This document shows, one piece after another, positions 13,712 through 14,370 of a stretch of DNA of 14,370 nt. The position numbers and the translations under genes are program-made. Within the stretch, counting starts at the first letter, position 1. The number at the start of each line of letters is the position of its first letter. The DNA lies in the NCBI GenBank assembly GCA_021817625.1, contig JAKASY010000005.1, positions 1 to 14,370 of the forward strand, read 5' to 3'. Source of the DNA: Bacillota bacterium (GTDB lineage Bacteria > Bacillota_E > JAJZYS01 > JAILZS01). The notes under the pieces were generated by a model. That model was not told where the DNA came from, did not search any database, and was given only the letters and a program-made list of their open reading frames with translations.

Positions 13712-14370
13712 GCCGGGCGCGCGCCGACGTGGGCCCGGCCCTGACGGTGGCGCTCCTCGCGCCGGCCCACCGGGCGTGCCCGGCGGTGGCGGTGGCGGCC
13801 GCACGGCAAGTGACGGAGGACGTGCTCGTCGTGGGCGGCGACGCGTCCGCGCCGCTCGATGGCGCCGCGCGCGCCGTGCCGGTCCTGGGCAGGGGGCTCG
13901 GCGCCCACATGGCTGCCGCCCTCGGCAGCGCGCGCGGGCGCTTCACGGCGTTCGTGCGCGCGGACGAGTCCCTGCACACGCCGCACGCGCGCACCCTCAC
14001 GCGCTACCTCCGGCACGAGGAAGCCGCCGGCTTCTTCCTGCCCCTGAACGACCGCCCTCCCCTCCTGCGGGTCGTGCCCACGGCGGCCGGGCGCCTGTGG
14101 GGTGACGACCCGCTCTGGGGGCAGGCCCTCCTGGAAGCCGACCCCACGGCGCGCGTGCTTACGTCCGAGGGCCTGAGCCTGGCTTGGGGAGGGTCGTTCG
14201 CCTGGCCAGGGCGCGCTACCCGCCCTGGCGATCCTTGGCTGCGGGCGCGGCGGGCCGTCGCGCGCGGTCAGGCGGACGCGGCGGCGCGCGCCACCGCGTC
14301 CTCTCCCGAGTCGGTCCTGAGGAGCACCGCGGGCCTGACGCTCGCGGGCGAGACCGCATTCTGGCGGGAG
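13708..14370 (+). CDS. Divergent GT2-like protein, N-terminal part (3' end outside window)
   Basis: An open frame of 221 codons from ATG 13708, overlapping the acetyltransferase stop as ATGA, runs to the window edge without a stop. GC-rich third positions support coding. The first 100 residues follow the GT-A plan of the complete glycosyltransferase upstream. LTVALLAPAHRA stands where that enzyme has VSVCMITKNEER, and EDVLVVGGDASA stands where it has DELIVVDTGSTD. ARGRFTAFVRADESL corresponds to ARGEWILVLDGDEYL. The DxD-type metal motif is therefore altered to R-A-D, and the VDTGSTD motif is largely lost, so catalysis may be lost or changed. The following 120 residues (FLPLNDRPPLLRVVPTAAGR onward) match nothing I recognise. 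It may be a non-catalytic partner or a substrate-recognition subunit in filament glycosylation. Confidence 0.6.
   Translation, partial: MSRARADVGPALTVALLAPAHRACPAVAVAAARQVTEDVLVVGGDASAPLDGAARAVPVLGRGLGAHMAAALGSARGRFTAFVRADESLHTPHARTLTRYLRHEEAAGFFLPLNDRPPLLRVVPTAAGRLWGDDPLWGQALLEADPTARVLTSEGLSLAWGGSFAWPGRATRPGDPWLRARRAVARGQADAAARATASSPESVLRSTAGLTLAGETAFWRE

Noticed and set aside
1..14370. tRNA, rRNA, CRISPR array, insertion sequence or prophage remnants
   Set aside because: No cloverleaf, spaced direct repeats, transposase or integrase frames, or terminal inverted repeats were seen; the window is continuous flagellar genes.

Overview
The window is a compact, all-plus-strand flagellar locus from a GC-rich bacterium. 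Third codon positions in the real genes are almost all G or C. The fragment of a SwrB/DUF6115-like protein beside flgC, and the order flgM-flgN-flgK-flgL ... flagellin ... fliS-fliD, point to the Bacillota (Firmicutes) flagellar plan. I cannot name a genus. The exported filament, junction and cap proteins have almost no lysine or arginine. This makes an acidic or otherwise extreme habitat a reasonable guess, but it remains inference.

Layout. Positions 2-2423 hold the end of a DUF6115/SwrB-like gene, the rod gene flgC and the MS-ring gene fliF. The genes that normally flank these (flgB, fliE, fliG) are absent from their usual places. A 167-base gap with two perfect 12-base palindromes leads to the late-gene block flgM (anti-sigma factor), flgN (chaperone), flgK and flgL (hook-filament junction), at 2591-5899. 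A strong hairpin follows. Next is a lone small gene for a membrane-anchored protein of unknown function (6006-6449), closed by a second strong hairpin. A 218-base leader with a tandem 9-base repeat precedes a very large flagellin (6715-9546, 943 residues). The flagellin's surface region is built from three degenerate tandem repeats. A third hairpin closes the flagellin gene.

Positions 9625-14370 form a tightly packed operon: a GT2 glycosyltransferase with a TPR tail, fliS (flagellin chaperone), fliD (cap), a GNAT acetyltransferase and the start of a second, degenerate GT2-like protein that runs off the window. Most of the junctions are ATGA start-stop overlaps.

How they fit: FliF and FlgC belong to the basal body and rod. 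FlgM holds back the flagellar sigma factor until the hook is finished. FlgN escorts FlgK and FlgL, and FliS escorts flagellin. FliD caps the filament. The glycosyltransferase, acetyltransferase and GT2-like protein next to a Ser/Thr-rich flagellin look like a filament-glycosylation cassette. The most distinctive signals are the near-loss of basic residues from the whole exported axial set, the repeat-built flagellin, and the divergent GT2 paralogue whose metal-binding motif is altered.
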